Shown here piece by piece: positions 1-11,427 of a stretch of DNA of 64,000 bases. The DNA is from Triangularia verruculosa (taxonomy: Eukaryota; Ascomycota; Sordariomycetes; Sordariales; Podosporaceae), in assembly GCA_033296885.1 (NCBI GenBank), contig MU863939.1, positions 1 to 64,000 of the forward strand. Direction: 5' to 3'. The notes beneath the pieces are model-generated. The model searched no databases, was not told the DNA's origin, and saw nothing but the letters and a program-made list of their open reading frames with translations. The position numbers and the translations under genes were made by a program. Positions within the stretch are counted from its first letter, which is position 1. The number at the start of each line of letters is the position of its first letter.

Positions 1-639
1 CGCCATGCCTCTGATTGACTGCTTCACTTCCATCGGTTGGCTCACAGCGTGCAGGTCGGTAGCTGTTAACCCGAGCTGTGGCCTGTTGGTCTTTTTGCCG
101 TGTGACATAGGGTCTTCTGACTCTCTTTTAAGACCCATTAACTAGGTAGGTAGGTAGGTAGGTATCATTCAATGCCTTATTCACAATTTGCAGTCCCAGC
201 CTTTTTGTTCAGGAGGTGGCTGCCAAGCTGCTGTAGCCCCGCTCAAGTTGGCGCAACAGTGAGAAAATTACGCTTTATACATTGGTCGTGCTGTGGCAGT
301 GTCTTTATGCGGCATTTATGTTAGGTATGCAAGTGATGAAGAGTCGGGTGGCTGGCCACTGCTGTCAGCACCTGGGAGGTCTTTCCAGCTGTAGACGGCT
401 CCTTCCTCGTCTCTTGAATTCAATTGAAATGGATTCTTGTTGTGCCTGCCACACCGTTCGCTTTTGCCTGCAGGGTAGGTGGGATGTTGTCTGGGCCAAT
501 CTGGCCCAAGCTTTCCAAACTCACGTTGGGCCTTTCTCCCCTGCCCCATTCCCTCCACCATACCGCCAAGCACTTCAAATCTCCGGCCCAACAACATCTG
601 CATTCCTCTCAGTACTTCATCTCCATTCTGACGCCCAAT
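1..639. other. Intergenic / upstream of GNAT gene
   Basis: No supportable coding region. The stretch holds a short TAGG microsatellite (143-162) and the presumed promoter and 5' leader of the acetyltransferase-like gene beginning at 640. Overlapping open frames on both strands lack recognisable domains and look like chance. Confidence 0.5.
143..162. repeat. (TAGG)5 microsatellite
   Basis: Five perfect head-to-tail TAGG units followed by a partial unit. It resembles but is not the fungal telomere repeat TTAGGG. It lies about 480 bases upstream of the first gene. Confidence 0.9.
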
Positions 640-1563
640 ATGTCGACCAGCAGCACAGGCGAAAGGCCCTCGGGACACGCCAACCCCAACTTCACAATCA
701 TCGTACGCAACATGGTCTCGACAGACGTAAAACAAATTGTCGTACGTACTTGTGAGCGCCTGGCAAGACACTCTACCTACCTCTCGTACCTATACCAAAA
801 CGCGGCGGGCACGGATATGGGGTTAATGGCATCTGATACTCTGACGGCTGAAAAATACTACACTGAACAACACTTCACTCACTGCCGCATGGGTCGACTT
901 TCCGTCTACATCGCAGTCGCTGAGGCGGAATTTCCGGGATACGGGACTACAATCATCGGGTTCAGCTATTGGAGACTACCAACACTCAGCATCGACGAAC
1001 CTGAACCCAGGCGTTTCCCGATCAACACTCTAGAAACCGCGAGACAATTCCTCACTATACATGACAAATTACATTGGCGGCGGCTTCAGGCGTAGGACGC
1101 TGCGAGGACCAAGACCCATCGAAAAATCTTCTGGCCGAAATTTGGTCGTCATCAGCTGATTTTGGACGAACTGTGTGTTTTTCCCAAGTACCGGGGCCAC
1201 GGGGCAGGAACAAAGATACTGAGGTGGGGGATGGAAAAGGCAAGGTCCTTGAGAAGGTTTATCACTGTTATTTCTGATGCTACGAGCATGCCATGGTACG
1301 AGAGGCATGGATTCCAGAAGCTTGACACGCTGGTCGTTCAAGCCGCTGATGATGATCAAAAAATCACTCTGTGGGCCATGTTTTGGGATCCGGCAGGTAA
1401 AGACGGTCTACTTGATGGGCTCACGGACATTAGTCTCAAAGATCCTGAAGAAGAGCGGAAGAAGCTTGAGCATGAGGATGCCGAGGAGAATGCTGAGGAG
1501 GATTATGAGCTGGTTCAACGTGAGGACACTGAGCATGAGGATAAGGACTGGATTAAGGTGTGA
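640..1563 (+). pseudogene. GNAT N-acetyltransferase-like gene interrupted by an in-frame TAG
   Basis: One reading frame runs from ATG at 640 to TGA at 1561-1563, broken only by TAG at 1093-1095. The first half has a beta-rich segment typical of the GNAT N-terminal sheet (VYIAVAEAEF...IIGFSYW). The second half contains the acetyl-CoA motif A (LCVFPKYRGHGAGTKIL, with the R-G-x-G-x-G-like turn) and motif B (PWYERHGFQKL). Codons between the stop and motif A (RKIFWPKFGRHQLILDE) also read as GNAT sequence in the same frame, so the break is a stop inside a domain. I tested GT donors at 1013 and 1092 against all nearby AG acceptors; none removes the stop and keeps frame. The acidic tail (residues about 265-307) is low complexity. 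Either a point mutation (CAG to TAG would fit), a sequence error, or an unusual intron. Substrate unknown. Confidence 0.7.
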
Positions 1564-2755
1564 GATGTGACTTTTGTTTGGCTTGTTGGTTTGGCTTGTC
1601 AGTGTATCAGCAGCGTTACAGCGGTATCCGTCATGGATAGATCGGTATTGACATTCAATTGATTGATTTCTGCCTCTTGCGTTCTGGCAAAGCAAACCCA
1701 GTTCTTCTGCCACATCGTGGGATGAGCCACATGTCTTTTAGCTTTCTTTGTATCTATTCTATTCATCTTTTTACCACCTATAGATGGACTCATCTCTGGA
1801 CGCCTGTATGAGGCCCATGAACATCTTCTTCACCTTCCATGAACGAAACGCTTCGTAGATTGTCCTCATGATACACACAGCGAGTAGGAAAATCCTCGCG
1901 AGGGGCTAGTCACTTCAGTCTTGCTTATTGTGCAAGTCTTCCTGGCCATGAATTGAAGCAGCAGAGAGTCCCTGTACATACATTGATCTTGTTGCCCAAG
2001 CCGTAGTGGCGGAGAACAACATCATGCCGCCTTACTCCGGGCTCTTTGTTTCCTGTTTTTTTCTCGGCCGATTCATCCATAGCTTGGGTCGGGTCTGTGA
2101 GGGTGAGGCATACGTCGGCACTATCTAGTGGAAGGAGCAACACCGGAATCGTTATCAATGAAGACAACACCGACCTCAACCGGCCAAACGGATATCGTTC
2201 CTTGTCAGAGAGATTAGTCTTTCACGGAGCTAAAGTCAATGAGCCTCTTTCCTTGTTTCAAAATTGATCAGAAGGCTGGAATCCACTTCATGCCTTCAGC
2301 AATGCGGCATTGGGTCCGGTTCCAGTGCCTTGGATCCAGTTCCAGTTCCAGTCCCTTGGATCATGAGGCTCGGGGTCTTGTGCCGAGGACAACCGCTGCA
2401 AGTCGGGTTTTCCTGTCGAGATCAAGGAAGGAGCAAAGCCTCGTGCAGAGTTTTCACTGGTGCTCTTTCCCATCTGATCTGCCACCTGCTCCGTAAGTGG
2501 GACCCGTGCCTTTGTTTACTTCGGTGATTCACTCAAGAAAAATGAATTTGCAGGGCCCCACGCCGAAATCACAGATTAGCAAGGCCCCACGTGTGAGCTC
2601 GGGGCACACACTCTCAACTATATATTCAACAGTTCTCTCCCTCGTGAAGATTTTCAAATCCTTCCCAAGGCAACCAACTCTCTCTCTCTCATCGTCAACT
2701 TCTCAACCCATCGCACCACTCATTTACTCTCACATAACTCTACGAGTCAGTCAAA
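1564..2755. other. Intergenic region
   Basis: No supportable gene. The right end is the promoter of the secreted-protein gene at 2756, with a CACGTG E-box (2588-2593), a TATATAT element (2619-2625) and a CT-rich leader. Confidence 0.5.
2588..2625 (+). promoter_or_regulatory. E-box and TATA element upstream of secreted cysteine-rich gene
   Basis: CACGTG at 2588-2593 and TATATAT at 2619-2625, about 130 bases before the ATG at 2756 and followed by a pyrimidine-rich leader. The sequence match is direct; the role is inferred from position. Confidence 0.45.
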
Positions 2756-3377
2756 ATGGTCGGCGTTGCCTTTTTCACCACCATTCTCTTCTTGGGCCTC
2801 GGTGTCCTTGCCGCCCCGGCCGACATCAACGGCACCCTGTCCATGCAGGCCCGTACCGCCAACGACGACTGTGATCCCACCCAGTCTTACTGCCACCGTG
2901 ATGGCAGAGAGTACGAGTGCGACCCCGCCCTCGGCCATGCTTGCATGCACGTCAAGTACTGTGAGCACACCTGGTGGACCGGTGACTGCATCGAGGACTT
3001 CATGTGGAACGGTGAATGCCGTAAGTACCTGCTCTCGTCACAGCCATCCTCTCGCGTCTACTGACAACAGTCTCGCAGGCAACACTCTCGAGTTCCCCAA
3101 GTATGAGAACAGCATCAGCTCTTGCGCCAACGAGAACATGGAGCACTCCATGTGCCACTGGTTTGAGTAAGTAGCGACTTTATTTCCCGATGCTCTTCCT
3201 GCCTTCATCGTGCTACTTGGGACTTTTTGCTAATCAATCATCAACTGAAACAGTGGCCTCGACTGCCAGGGCGCTCAGTACTCCAACCAGAAGGATGCCA
3301 ATCTTGCTGACGGCAATGGCTGGTGGAACGACCGCATCAGCTCGTACCGCTGCGACTGGTACAAGCAAGGCTCGTAA
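2756..3377 (+). CDS. Small secreted cysteine-rich protein (effector-like)
   Basis: Three exons: 2756-3020, 3079-3166 and 3254-3377, with donors GTAAGT at 3021 and 3167 and acceptors CAG at 3078 and 3253. Phases join correctly to give 158 residues. The first 20 residues (MVGVAFFTTILFLGLGVLAA) are a clear signal peptide with an APA-type cleavage site. The mature chain has 11 cysteines, seven of them within about 50 residues, plus several tryptophans (HTWWTGDC, NGWWNDR). There is no membrane segment or GPI signal, so it is probably secreted free. I do not recognise a family. Small size, signal peptide and dense cysteines fit a fungal effector or a disulfide-rich wall protein. ATG 2756 is chosen because it gives the signal peptide directly. 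Confidence 0.85.
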
Positions 3378-4113
3378 GCCATTGGGTCACTTCCTTTGAC
3401 TTTTGTCGCTTCAAGTCAGCTGCTTTGTTGCGCTCTGCTATGCTTCGCTGCAGCGACCTGGACAATATGGGATAGTTGGTAACGGGGGGATGAGCGGTGG
3501 AAGTTTCTCTGAATGGACAGATGTTTCTGTTTTTGCAAAGAATCTTCATGAATAAAAAATCTTCAGACGACTTTCATTGTCACACATGTTCTTGTTCATT
3601 CGTAGGAACTTTATTGCCAGTGACTTGGAATGATTACCCAAAAGCTCTCCATGCAAATACCGCCTCGCTTTCGGCGGACCCTCCCGAACTCTAAGCAGCA
3701 CACTCAATTCCAATCACAGAATAACTGCCCGCAGCAGTCTAGTGTTGATGTAGCCAAGATGACCACTAATCTGCCCATATCACAGACGAGGCGTGTTCTC
3801 TTACTGCAACCTCCCGGTTTGTTGATCACACCCCACAGATACCAATGATAATGCCAAAACATCAACAACGCACCCTTATCATAACAATTATCACCCTTAC
3901 CTTCTTCACCTACTCCCGCCCCCATTACGTCCCTGGCCCTGCGCCCGCAAATTTTCCAGCCCTAGAGTGGAGATTCAATGAGGACTGAAGTTCATTCCTG
4001 ATCAGATGAGATGCATGTGGTGCAGTGCCAACCCCTCGACCTCGCTCCTGCCCACACAACTTGAAACCCCGCACTGAACCTGAATCCTCTCACAGCGCCC
4101 AGCAAGCTCGAAA
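3378..4113. other. Intergenic region
   Basis: 3' flank of the secreted-protein gene and 5' flank of the HET-domain gene. No domain-bearing open frame or RNA gene seen. Confidence 0.45.
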
Positions 4114-6342
4114 ATGGAGAACCCTGATGACCTCAGTGACCAGAGCGAATTCAGGGTAGTCCACGAGCTCGACGAAAATTATGGCCACACGGCACAAAGT
4201 AGCACAAATCAAACCACGTCATGTGTTACGTGTTCAACCTTGCCAGACGAATCCCTCCCCGAGTAGCGCCATAGAAACCAGAGGCCAACAGGCCACTCCA
4301 AAGAATATCTGTGCACGTTGCGCTTTCTCATGTGCCATCGCGAAAGCATGCCTTGCAGATGGATTCCTAGAGAAAATTTCGTTCGTCGAGAGAGGAGAGC
4401 CCTATCACTGTCTACTTTGGAAGGCAGAATCCAAAAAAATCTCGTGCTGATTCAAAAACTGGCGAAGCTGATGAAGCTGAGGTTAGCAGCAATGGCGCAC
4501 CAGCCCTCTTCCCAAGGTGGTCAAACCTGCTCTGGACAGGAGGTACAGTCTCGTATTATCTTCGGGGTCAGAACGCTACGTCCTTTGAGGTATCCAGACA
4601 TCCTGGGAAACCATCGCCCTTCCCAGACATTCCGATCAAGGCCGCCAAGTGGTCATCATCGAGCACCGACGAGGTTAGAGACTTTGACAAGGCCCGAGCA
4701 TGGCTCAGGGCTTGCGAGGAATCCCACCCTAGCTGTACGGAACGATCCCAGACACCTAACCTGCCAGCAAGAGTTATTGATGTCAGCAAGCTACCCGTCC
4801 GATTGTATGAGCCGGCCGTGGGCGAATCGGCACCCTATCTTTGCCTTGGCCATTGCTGGGTTGGCACCGGGCGAGCATGTATGACTACTACAAGGACGTT
4901 GGAGTCGAACCGCCAAGGTATTGCTTGGGATAATCTGCCAGCCACATTCAGGCACGCTATCGATGTTACACGGCGGTTGGGATTTGAATACCTATGGATT
5001 GATTCAATTTGCATCATACAAGACAGCGAGAGCGATTGGCGGCACCAGTCTGCCGAGATGATAAATATTTACGAGAATAGCTACCTCACTCTGGTCTGCC
5101 ACCCGCTTATCTTCCCCGCAAACATCATGACTGACAGCTTGTCCCTAGTGTGCGACTGCTTCCGTTGACGATGATGGCGGATTTTACGGCGAGATACAAC
5201 CAGAGAGACAGCCGCATGAAATCATTGTGACTGGGCCGGACGGGAAGGACTATCAGTTGCTGGTGAGGAAGAACTTGGCGGACCGACATCTTCCTTTACC
5301 ATGGGGAGTGGACCATGACGATAATCGAAAAAAGTATTTTCCGCTCCTGACCCGAGCCTGGGTCTTCCAGGAACGCCTTCTATCCAAACGTCTGCTTCAT
5401 TTTACCAAGGAGGAGCTCCTCTGGGAGTGTTCGGGATTGCTGGCTTGCGAATGCTATCCCGGAATTGGGCGACACGATTATTACCCACAGCATAAGGAGC
5501 CACTTGACAAACGCGTGCTTTCTCTGACTCAGGCAGCCTTTACTTCCGCCAAAACAAAGCCGATGACACTCGAGGAGGCCGCTGCCTTGGAGGTTGAAGA
5601 CGCTCCATGGGTCAGGGCAGTTGAGTGCTTCACCGCGTTGAGTCTTTCTTTCCCACTAGACAAACTGCCGGCTTTGTCGGGAGTTGCGAAGCAAATACAC
5701 AGACGCCTGCGCCCGGATGATGAGTATCTTGCAGGGCTTTGGCGAAACACGTTGTTGTCAGATTTGTGCTGGTGGACTGTGGGCGACCATCAGGTACCGC
5801 AACGCTGGCGCGGGCCGAGTTGGTCGTGGGTGTCTATCGATGGGCCGATCATTATGAACAAATTTCGGCAGCGAGCCACTAATGACATTTGCGCCGTGAT
5901 GAAGGCTGGTGTGTGTCTTGTCGGTCCAGACACTATGGGAGAAGTGGAATCGGGCTACGTTGTGCTGTCTGCAACGATTTGTCGTGGGTGGATAAAGAGG
6001 GGGCCCCATTCCAATCCGAAACTCTTGAGGTTTCCCGCCTCCGATGCTCGCGACGACGTCTTGCTCGCTGTCGGTGATGATGAGAGGCTCATTTTTCTCG
6101 ACTGCTCTGAATACTTGGAGGATGGCACTGTGACTGTTGGCCAGGACATATTTTGTGCACGAATGGGACTATTCCACGATGCTGACGAGTTTTGCTTGGT
6201 CTTAAAGCAAAGGCATTCAAGAGAGACACCTGCTACGGGTGGTTCCACGCATTACGAAAGGATTGGATACATGATGGGTTACAGTGGTGACCTGGATCGG
6301 TGGTGTAAAGGACAACCAAAATCTGCGGTACACATTATCTGA
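4114..6342 (+). CDS. HET-domain (heterokaryon incompatibility) protein
   Basis: The core is secure from about 4446: exon to 5093, a 55-nt intron 5094-5148 (donor GTCTGC, branch TGACTGAC, acceptor CTAG), then an exon to TGA at 6340-6342. The HET domain is seen as YLCLGHCWVG, then NLPATFRHAIDVTRRLG, YLWIDSICIIQD and EMINIYENSYLTL, followed by LTRAWVFQERLLSKR, the usual post-HET block. HET proteins act in vegetative incompatibility and programmed cell death when non-self is sensed. The 5' end is uncertain. ATG 4114 opens a frame that stops at about 4264; a second frame (CARC...KAC) stops at 4448 after a seven-A run, and the core frame is closed upstream at 4368-4370. A small intron ending at CTAG 4370 would join the exons, but I cannot fix the donor. 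A frameshift at the A run is the alternative. Confidence 0.8.
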
Positions 6343-6411
6343 CACTCAAGTACTTTCAGTGTATTATTACATGCCATATTCGGCATTCATCATTATTGCA
6401 GTATGCAGCGA

Positions 6412-7172
6412 TTACCACCCGATTATTCCAACAAACATCGCAATCAGAGTCCCAGCGCTCATCAGGGAGACAGAGGCGTAGGCAAATCCGGAAGCGCCAC
6501 CAGTAACAGGTTCCTAAACATCATCTCAGTCAGCAAGAGGACACCCCAACGGAATCACTTGTCTGGAAAAGACCTACGCTAGTCGAAGCCGGTGCGGGTG
6601 CAGTGGTCTGGGGAGCGTCCGTAACGGTAGATTCAGCGGCATCAGCGGTGGAAGAGGACGCAGAGTCTTCACTGGCAGTGGCAGGAGCCTCGGTCGTGAC
6701 GAAAGATCCAACCGGAGTCGTGGTGCTCTCGACTGGCTCCTCGCCTCCGGATGAGGGCGATGGCACAGCAGACAAGCCACAGGCCTCTGCAGCAGCCGTT
6801 AAACCATTCCCATAATGCTGCCAGATGTTGAATTCATTGGCGCATTCAAGGCAGTCCTTAAAAAGCTCGATCCATGTGGAGTTATCGCAGTGGCGACCCG
6901 AGCGCGAACCACCAAGGGCGCTTCCTGTAAAGGAAGGTGTTAGCAATCGATTAGATGTCATGTATGGCACAATGTTGACAAGGCAAAACCGGCGATGTGG
7001 AGCATGTCAGCGGTAACGTACCACAATCGGAGTGGCACTCAAACTTGGGAGTGCCAGGGGCCTGGCGAGCTAGGAGGGCAGCAACATCAACGTCGTCTTG
7101 ATAAGTAGCTGCAGACTGAACAGCAGTGGCCGCGAAGGCGGATAGAAGAACTGAGAACCGAAGACCACGCAT
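6412..7172 (-). CDS. GPI-anchored, serine/threonine-rich cysteine protein
   Basis: Three exons on the minus strand: 7172-7022, 6924-6578 and 6513-6412. Donors are GTACGT (7021) and GTAGGT (6577); acceptors are ACAG (6925) and TTAG (6514). Phases agree and give 199 residues. It has a signal peptide (MRGLRFSVLLSAFAATAVQSA), then a compact cysteine domain (residues about 40-95) with the pattern CHSDCG...HCDN...FKDCLECANEFNIWQHYG...CGL, then a long Ser/Thr/Ala/Pro stalk, and a hydrophobic C terminus (VSLMSAGTLIAMFVGIIGW) typical of a GPI signal. The last exon is the one that supplies the anchor; reading through donor 6577 would lose it. Likely a cell-wall or plasma-membrane surface protein. Ligand or enzymatic activity unknown. 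Start 7172 is preferred over the upstream in-frame codon at 7190 because it begins the signal peptide. Confidence 0.85.
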
Positions 7173-8421
7173 TTTTGAGGATGGAAGCAAGAAACAATAA
7201 CCAACAACGCAAGGGAGCTGACTCGCACACAGAGGAGGGGATGGATCAAATCAAGTAGGTGAATATGGAGAGGATATGGTATTAGCTGAATGAAAACCAG
7301 AGGTGGGTGTTCCCTCAATTTATCTACATGTGCCCTGGCCGAATCAGGATGGTCACTCAGCCAGTCAACCACAGGTCGGGTCCGACGGGTCGGGGTGTGG
7401 GCGAGAAGCTGCAGGCGCATGGCTGTGGAGGGTAGATATTAGCTAACAGACTTGGCGATGCAAATTCGGCTGAAGGATGCCATCACATTCCGGGTGTCCT
7501 TGCACGAGAAAACAACTGGGATGAGTGTGATTTTGCGATATCGGCTCCAGGTTCTTTGACAGCATCCTTGTCCAGGAAGTGGACCCTGACTTGGTGGGAC
7601 TTCTTGGGGCTGAGCTGGACCAATCACCGATCCATCCTCCATCTGATAAGATGCATGCCCAGAGAAGTTATCTGATCAAAATTATCTGATCATCTGATTG
7701 CCAAGTCTGCCGGATCCAATCCAGAACAAATCGGAGGGCCCCGGAAGGGTACCATTGGATCCCACAGCTTGCCAATCCTGCTGCCGACTGAAAAGGATCA
7801 GACCACAGACTGCCTAAACGAGGGGGTCGGTACGGTTTGCAGAAAAACTCACAGTTACTCGCCCGGAGCCCTGGCTTGGTTGTCACTTTCATCCTAGTCT
7901 CAGGCTGCTGTCATGCCAAGTTGCTATGTCGGCCACGGAATCTTTGTTCTCGGGAGAAACCAGGATTTCCCCTCTGTTCGGAGCAGTCGGTTCTACCAAA
8001 TCTCGGCTACCGGGTCAGTTTCACAGAACCTCGTCGTTGTCATCGTGGAGAACGCAGAAAAAGAACGCATCGCGAAGTAGTCTTGTGCCGAGGATACGCT
8101 ACCAACGCCCAGCCTATTGGCATTTGCAGCACATGCTGCAGTCTTGGAAGATGGGATGTGTGGTGGGGGTGGTGGTTGGGCCGGACAGATGAGAAGATAA
8201 AAGAGGAGGCGGCAGAACCAAAATGGCCACCGGCATATCTCCTCTGTCCTATCCTTCTCTGCACAAGCGACATCTCCCATCTTAGCCGAATAAGACGTGC
8301 TTCCCCGCTTCTCATTCAGTGGAAGCGCTGCTGACCTTTTTATTTTCTTTCTTGGGCAGACCATTTTGAGTCTTGCTCGCGTACATTTCTTTGTATCTCA
8401 TTAAATCACTCCAACCCCAAG
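7173..8421. other. Divergent intergenic region
   Basis: Shared upstream region of the GPI protein (minus) and the BIM1-like gene (plus). No gene with a recognisable domain. A CT-rich leader precedes the ATG at 8422. Confidence 0.45.
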
Positions 8422-9532
8422 ATGGTTCGACAATTCCAGCGGGCTGTGGCCCTTGCTGCGGCCGCCGCAACTGGTGTTCTGTCTGCCTCAGAAAACATGG
8501 GCCCTGCCTCGTTCATGTGGCCGCCTGACAGAGCCTGGTCGGAGCAAACCGACAACGAGGGCCCTTGTGGTTCCATCCACCGTGTTATTGACCGGACGAA
8601 ATTCCCTCTGAGTATGCTTGATCGCTTTGTTGATGTTAGTAGAGACAAATGAACTTGCTGACGACCTCATAGCTGGTGGAAAGGTTGCCTTGACAGCCCA
8701 GGACGATTCTTACCATGCTGTCATGAGCATTTCATTCCACAATGGTGCGTATTCTTCGAACTTCTTTCCCTCCAGGCAATTCTTCCTTCCCTTAGACGGA
8801 TCTAACTCGTGTCATACATCAGATCCCCAGGAGCAAAAAGACTTTGGCTTCACCCTCAACACAACCCCAATCACGGAGATTGATCCTGGTCATACTTGCT
8901 TCACCATCCCTGATCCACCGTCTACCATCGCTCCCGGCACCAATGCCACCATTCAGCTTATGTACATTGCCGATTTTGATCGCCCAGAAAACCAGACTTT
9001 CTACGCTTGCGCCGATATCCAGTATGTCCCCAGGCCGTGCTTCAATGTATTGATCCAATGCTTACACCAACACAGGTATGTCCGTGCTGCCGACTTCCCA
9101 AAAGATACAATCCCTTGCTTCAATTCCACCGACTCCGAGAACGATGTCCCTGCCCCTACCGCTACTGGCCGTCCCACCAACCTCCCCGGCCATGGTGACA
9201 ACGGGCCTCCTTTGAACACTGCCGGCCCAGAACCGTCCAGCAGCTCGGTTCCATCCAACAACAATGGCAATAACAACAATGACAGCGACAACACCCCCAT
9301 TGACTCTGTCAATACCGGTCTCTCCAAGGGAGCTATCGCCGGCGCCGTGGTTGGCTCCATCGTTGGTCTTGCTGCCATGATTGGCTTGGCCTTCCTCTTC
9401 TATCGCGAGCGCCAGAGAAAGAACAGACTGATTGCTCAACGTGACTCTGGCAGGGGTGTCCCTTGGGTCGAGGACCCTCCAAAGAAGTCGACAGTGTCTG
9501 GTGATAGCGTTGTTCTGGGCACTCGGAGATGA
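8422..9532 (+). CDS. BIM1-like (X325/LPMO-like) surface glycoprotein with one TM segment
   Basis: Four exons: 8422-8611, 8673-8744, 8823-9021 and 9076-9532. Donors are GTATGC, GTGCGT and GTATGT; all acceptors end in AG and phases match, giving 305 residues. It has a signal peptide (MVRQFQRAVALAAAAATGVLSA), then an ectodomain (residues about 25-175) starting NMGPASFMWPPDRAWSEQ with four to five cysteines and a conserved-looking GHTCFTIPD / QTFYACADIQYV block. This resembles fungal proteins annotated as copper acquisition factor BIM1-like; that assignment is from memory of the family. A Ser/Asn/Asp-rich linker follows, then one TM helix (AIAGAVVGSIVGLAAMIGLAF) and a basic cytosolic tail (YRERQRKNRL). 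The mature N terminus lacks the histidine used for copper in true LPMO-like proteins, so metal binding is doubtful. Alternative: a generic wall-sensor-like protein. Confidence 0.75.
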
Positions 9533-9812
9533 CTATGAGGTAAGGATAATGCATGAAGAAGGAGAATATGACTGGAAAAGAAGTGGTACGACTAACGATA
9601 CGACGCTCATTTGGGAAATTGGAGTATGACTTGGCTTCTTGATATTTGGATCATGCGGCATCCGTTGGCTTTTGATATACCCCGAGGTAGATACTCTCCT
9701 TAACGCACAAAGAGAAATGAAATTTTATTCACAAGATTAGACGACCATGTATGAACGGTGTAATTGATATCCTATTACAACCAATTGACTGCCTACCCTC
9801 CGTCAAAGTATC

Positions 9813-10330
9813 TCATAAGCACTTACCATCTAACCTGCCCCTCCTTTGACTCCCTCGCGGGCATCCCTCTGGCCCAGTCTCGAAAATCCGGTCATCAAAA
9901 GGAACAGCTAAGCAAACGCAGCACTCGGGCTCGTCTGGAGCCCAAGTATACACCGACTTGGGCATTGATTTGTCCTTGTCGTCCCACCGCGGCCTTTTCA
10001 TATTCAAATGGTCGTAATAAGCCTGAATCTTCTCGAGGTTATGGGAGGAGCGGTGCTGGAGAAACCAAGTGAGCAAGGGCGTTTGACTCTCGACTCGGAG
10101 TTTGCGGCAGGTGATGGAGAAGTACCTAATGGTGGCGCTTGGCGGGAGAGGAGTTTCGTGCGAGCGGTTGGGGGGGGGGGGAGTGTGAAGAAGGACTGGT
10201 GGGTTATCAGTCTGGTACGGAGGGTGAGGAAGGTGCGGTAGGCTTCTGTTTTCCTGGGTGTTTGGTTTCATAGGAGACTATTGGGAGTGGTCAAAGGAGA
10301 AGCAGACTACGTACGCTCTTTGAACATGGT
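9813..10330 (-). CDS. Unresolved hypothetical gene, minus strand
   Basis: A minus-strand open frame (10271-9813) encodes a plausible but unrecognised sequence (for example SITCRKLRVESQ, HNLEKIQAYYDHLNMKRPRW). A better start may lie upstream at about 10326, where ATG TTC AAA GAG is followed by a GTACGT donor and an ACAG acceptor leading to AYRTFLTLRTRL. That exon meets a run of 12 C (plus-strand G12 at about 10170-10181), where the frame relation of the two halves cannot be judged. No domain, signal or membrane segment is identifiable. The gene may be real but mis-read at the homopolymer. Confidence 0.3.
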
Positions 10331-11427
10331 ATGTAGGGAACAGAATCGTCGGAAAAGGGCTGCTGAATTCCTCATATGATTCTGGATTCTCTTTGAAGCA
10401 CACCTCTAGATCATGAGGCTCTTTCAGCTGAGGTGTTCCAGACCTATGCAGGTTGTACCCTGTGGCTTACTGAAGCTGCCGAGGCCACAGGTCATTGCCC
10501 GCTTGATAGGCCAGCCTACGGCAGGAGTTTGATGCCAAAGGATCTTGATGCCAAAGGACTTTGATGCTAGGGGCTGTTCCGGGTTTGGATGGCTTGAGCA
10601 AGTAGGAGTCGTAATCTGTGATGAAAAACTTGCCGTGATCGTAAAGATTCTTTGATGCACTAGATTTTTCGACTCGTTTGAGGAACTGACTGGGGATTTC
10701 AGCGCTATTACTTGCTGATAGGTCTGTGGTTAAGGGAAGTATCCTTCCTTGCCCTTCATCAAGTTCATGTATTAAATGAGAGCTAAAGTACCTTAACGAG
10801 TTTGGGACGACATATGGGCGACCTGGCCGTCAGCCGGATGACTGGGTCCTTTGAAGGGTCCAAACGACATATGTCGAACCAACGCAGCCGTGGCAGCCAA
10901 AGAATGCATTTGGAGTTCGATAAAAGCATGGAAGGCCTTTTTGGTAACCTGTATTGGAGTTTGACGTTGTTTGGTGTTCAACTGTATCTCCCTACGTTAT
11001 GATGATGGAAATGGACTAATGGGGTTCTAATCATGCTAAGCTGGAGACTAAATAGAATGGAAAAGTATAAGTTCAGTCAACCTTCATAAGCGATTGAGAG
11101 GCGCTTCCTGTGAGCTATGATGATGTGTGAAGAGGTGATGTGTGAAGAGAAAGGGTCCAGCGCAAAGCTAATGCCAAGAAGCTTTGAAGTCAAAAGTGGA
11201 ACTCGGATTTGTGGGTCGCATCTCTGACCGCCTTGGTCTTGAACGGCATGGCTTTTGCAAACTGGAATTCTGCCGCTTAACCCCACATGAATTTTTATGA
11301 AATTCAAGCAAAGTTCAAGGCCAGGACGACATCACTCTCGAGCGCACAATCCAAAGATCAAATACCTCACTGTCTCGGATGCAGTCGTAATCGCCTCTGT
11401 ATCCACGAATATCGGCCAAACGAAGAT
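10331..11427. other. Intergenic region upstream of NOB1
   Basis: AT-richer sequence with no supportable gene. Short direct repeats occur around 10530-10570 (GATGCCAAAGGA-type) and 11120-11150 (GATGTGTGAAGAG twice), with no wider structure seen. Confidence 0.4.
11120..11150. repeat. Short tandem direct repeat
   Basis: The unit GATGTGTGAAGAG is present twice in close succession in the NOB1 upstream region. No function is inferred. Confidence 0.6.
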
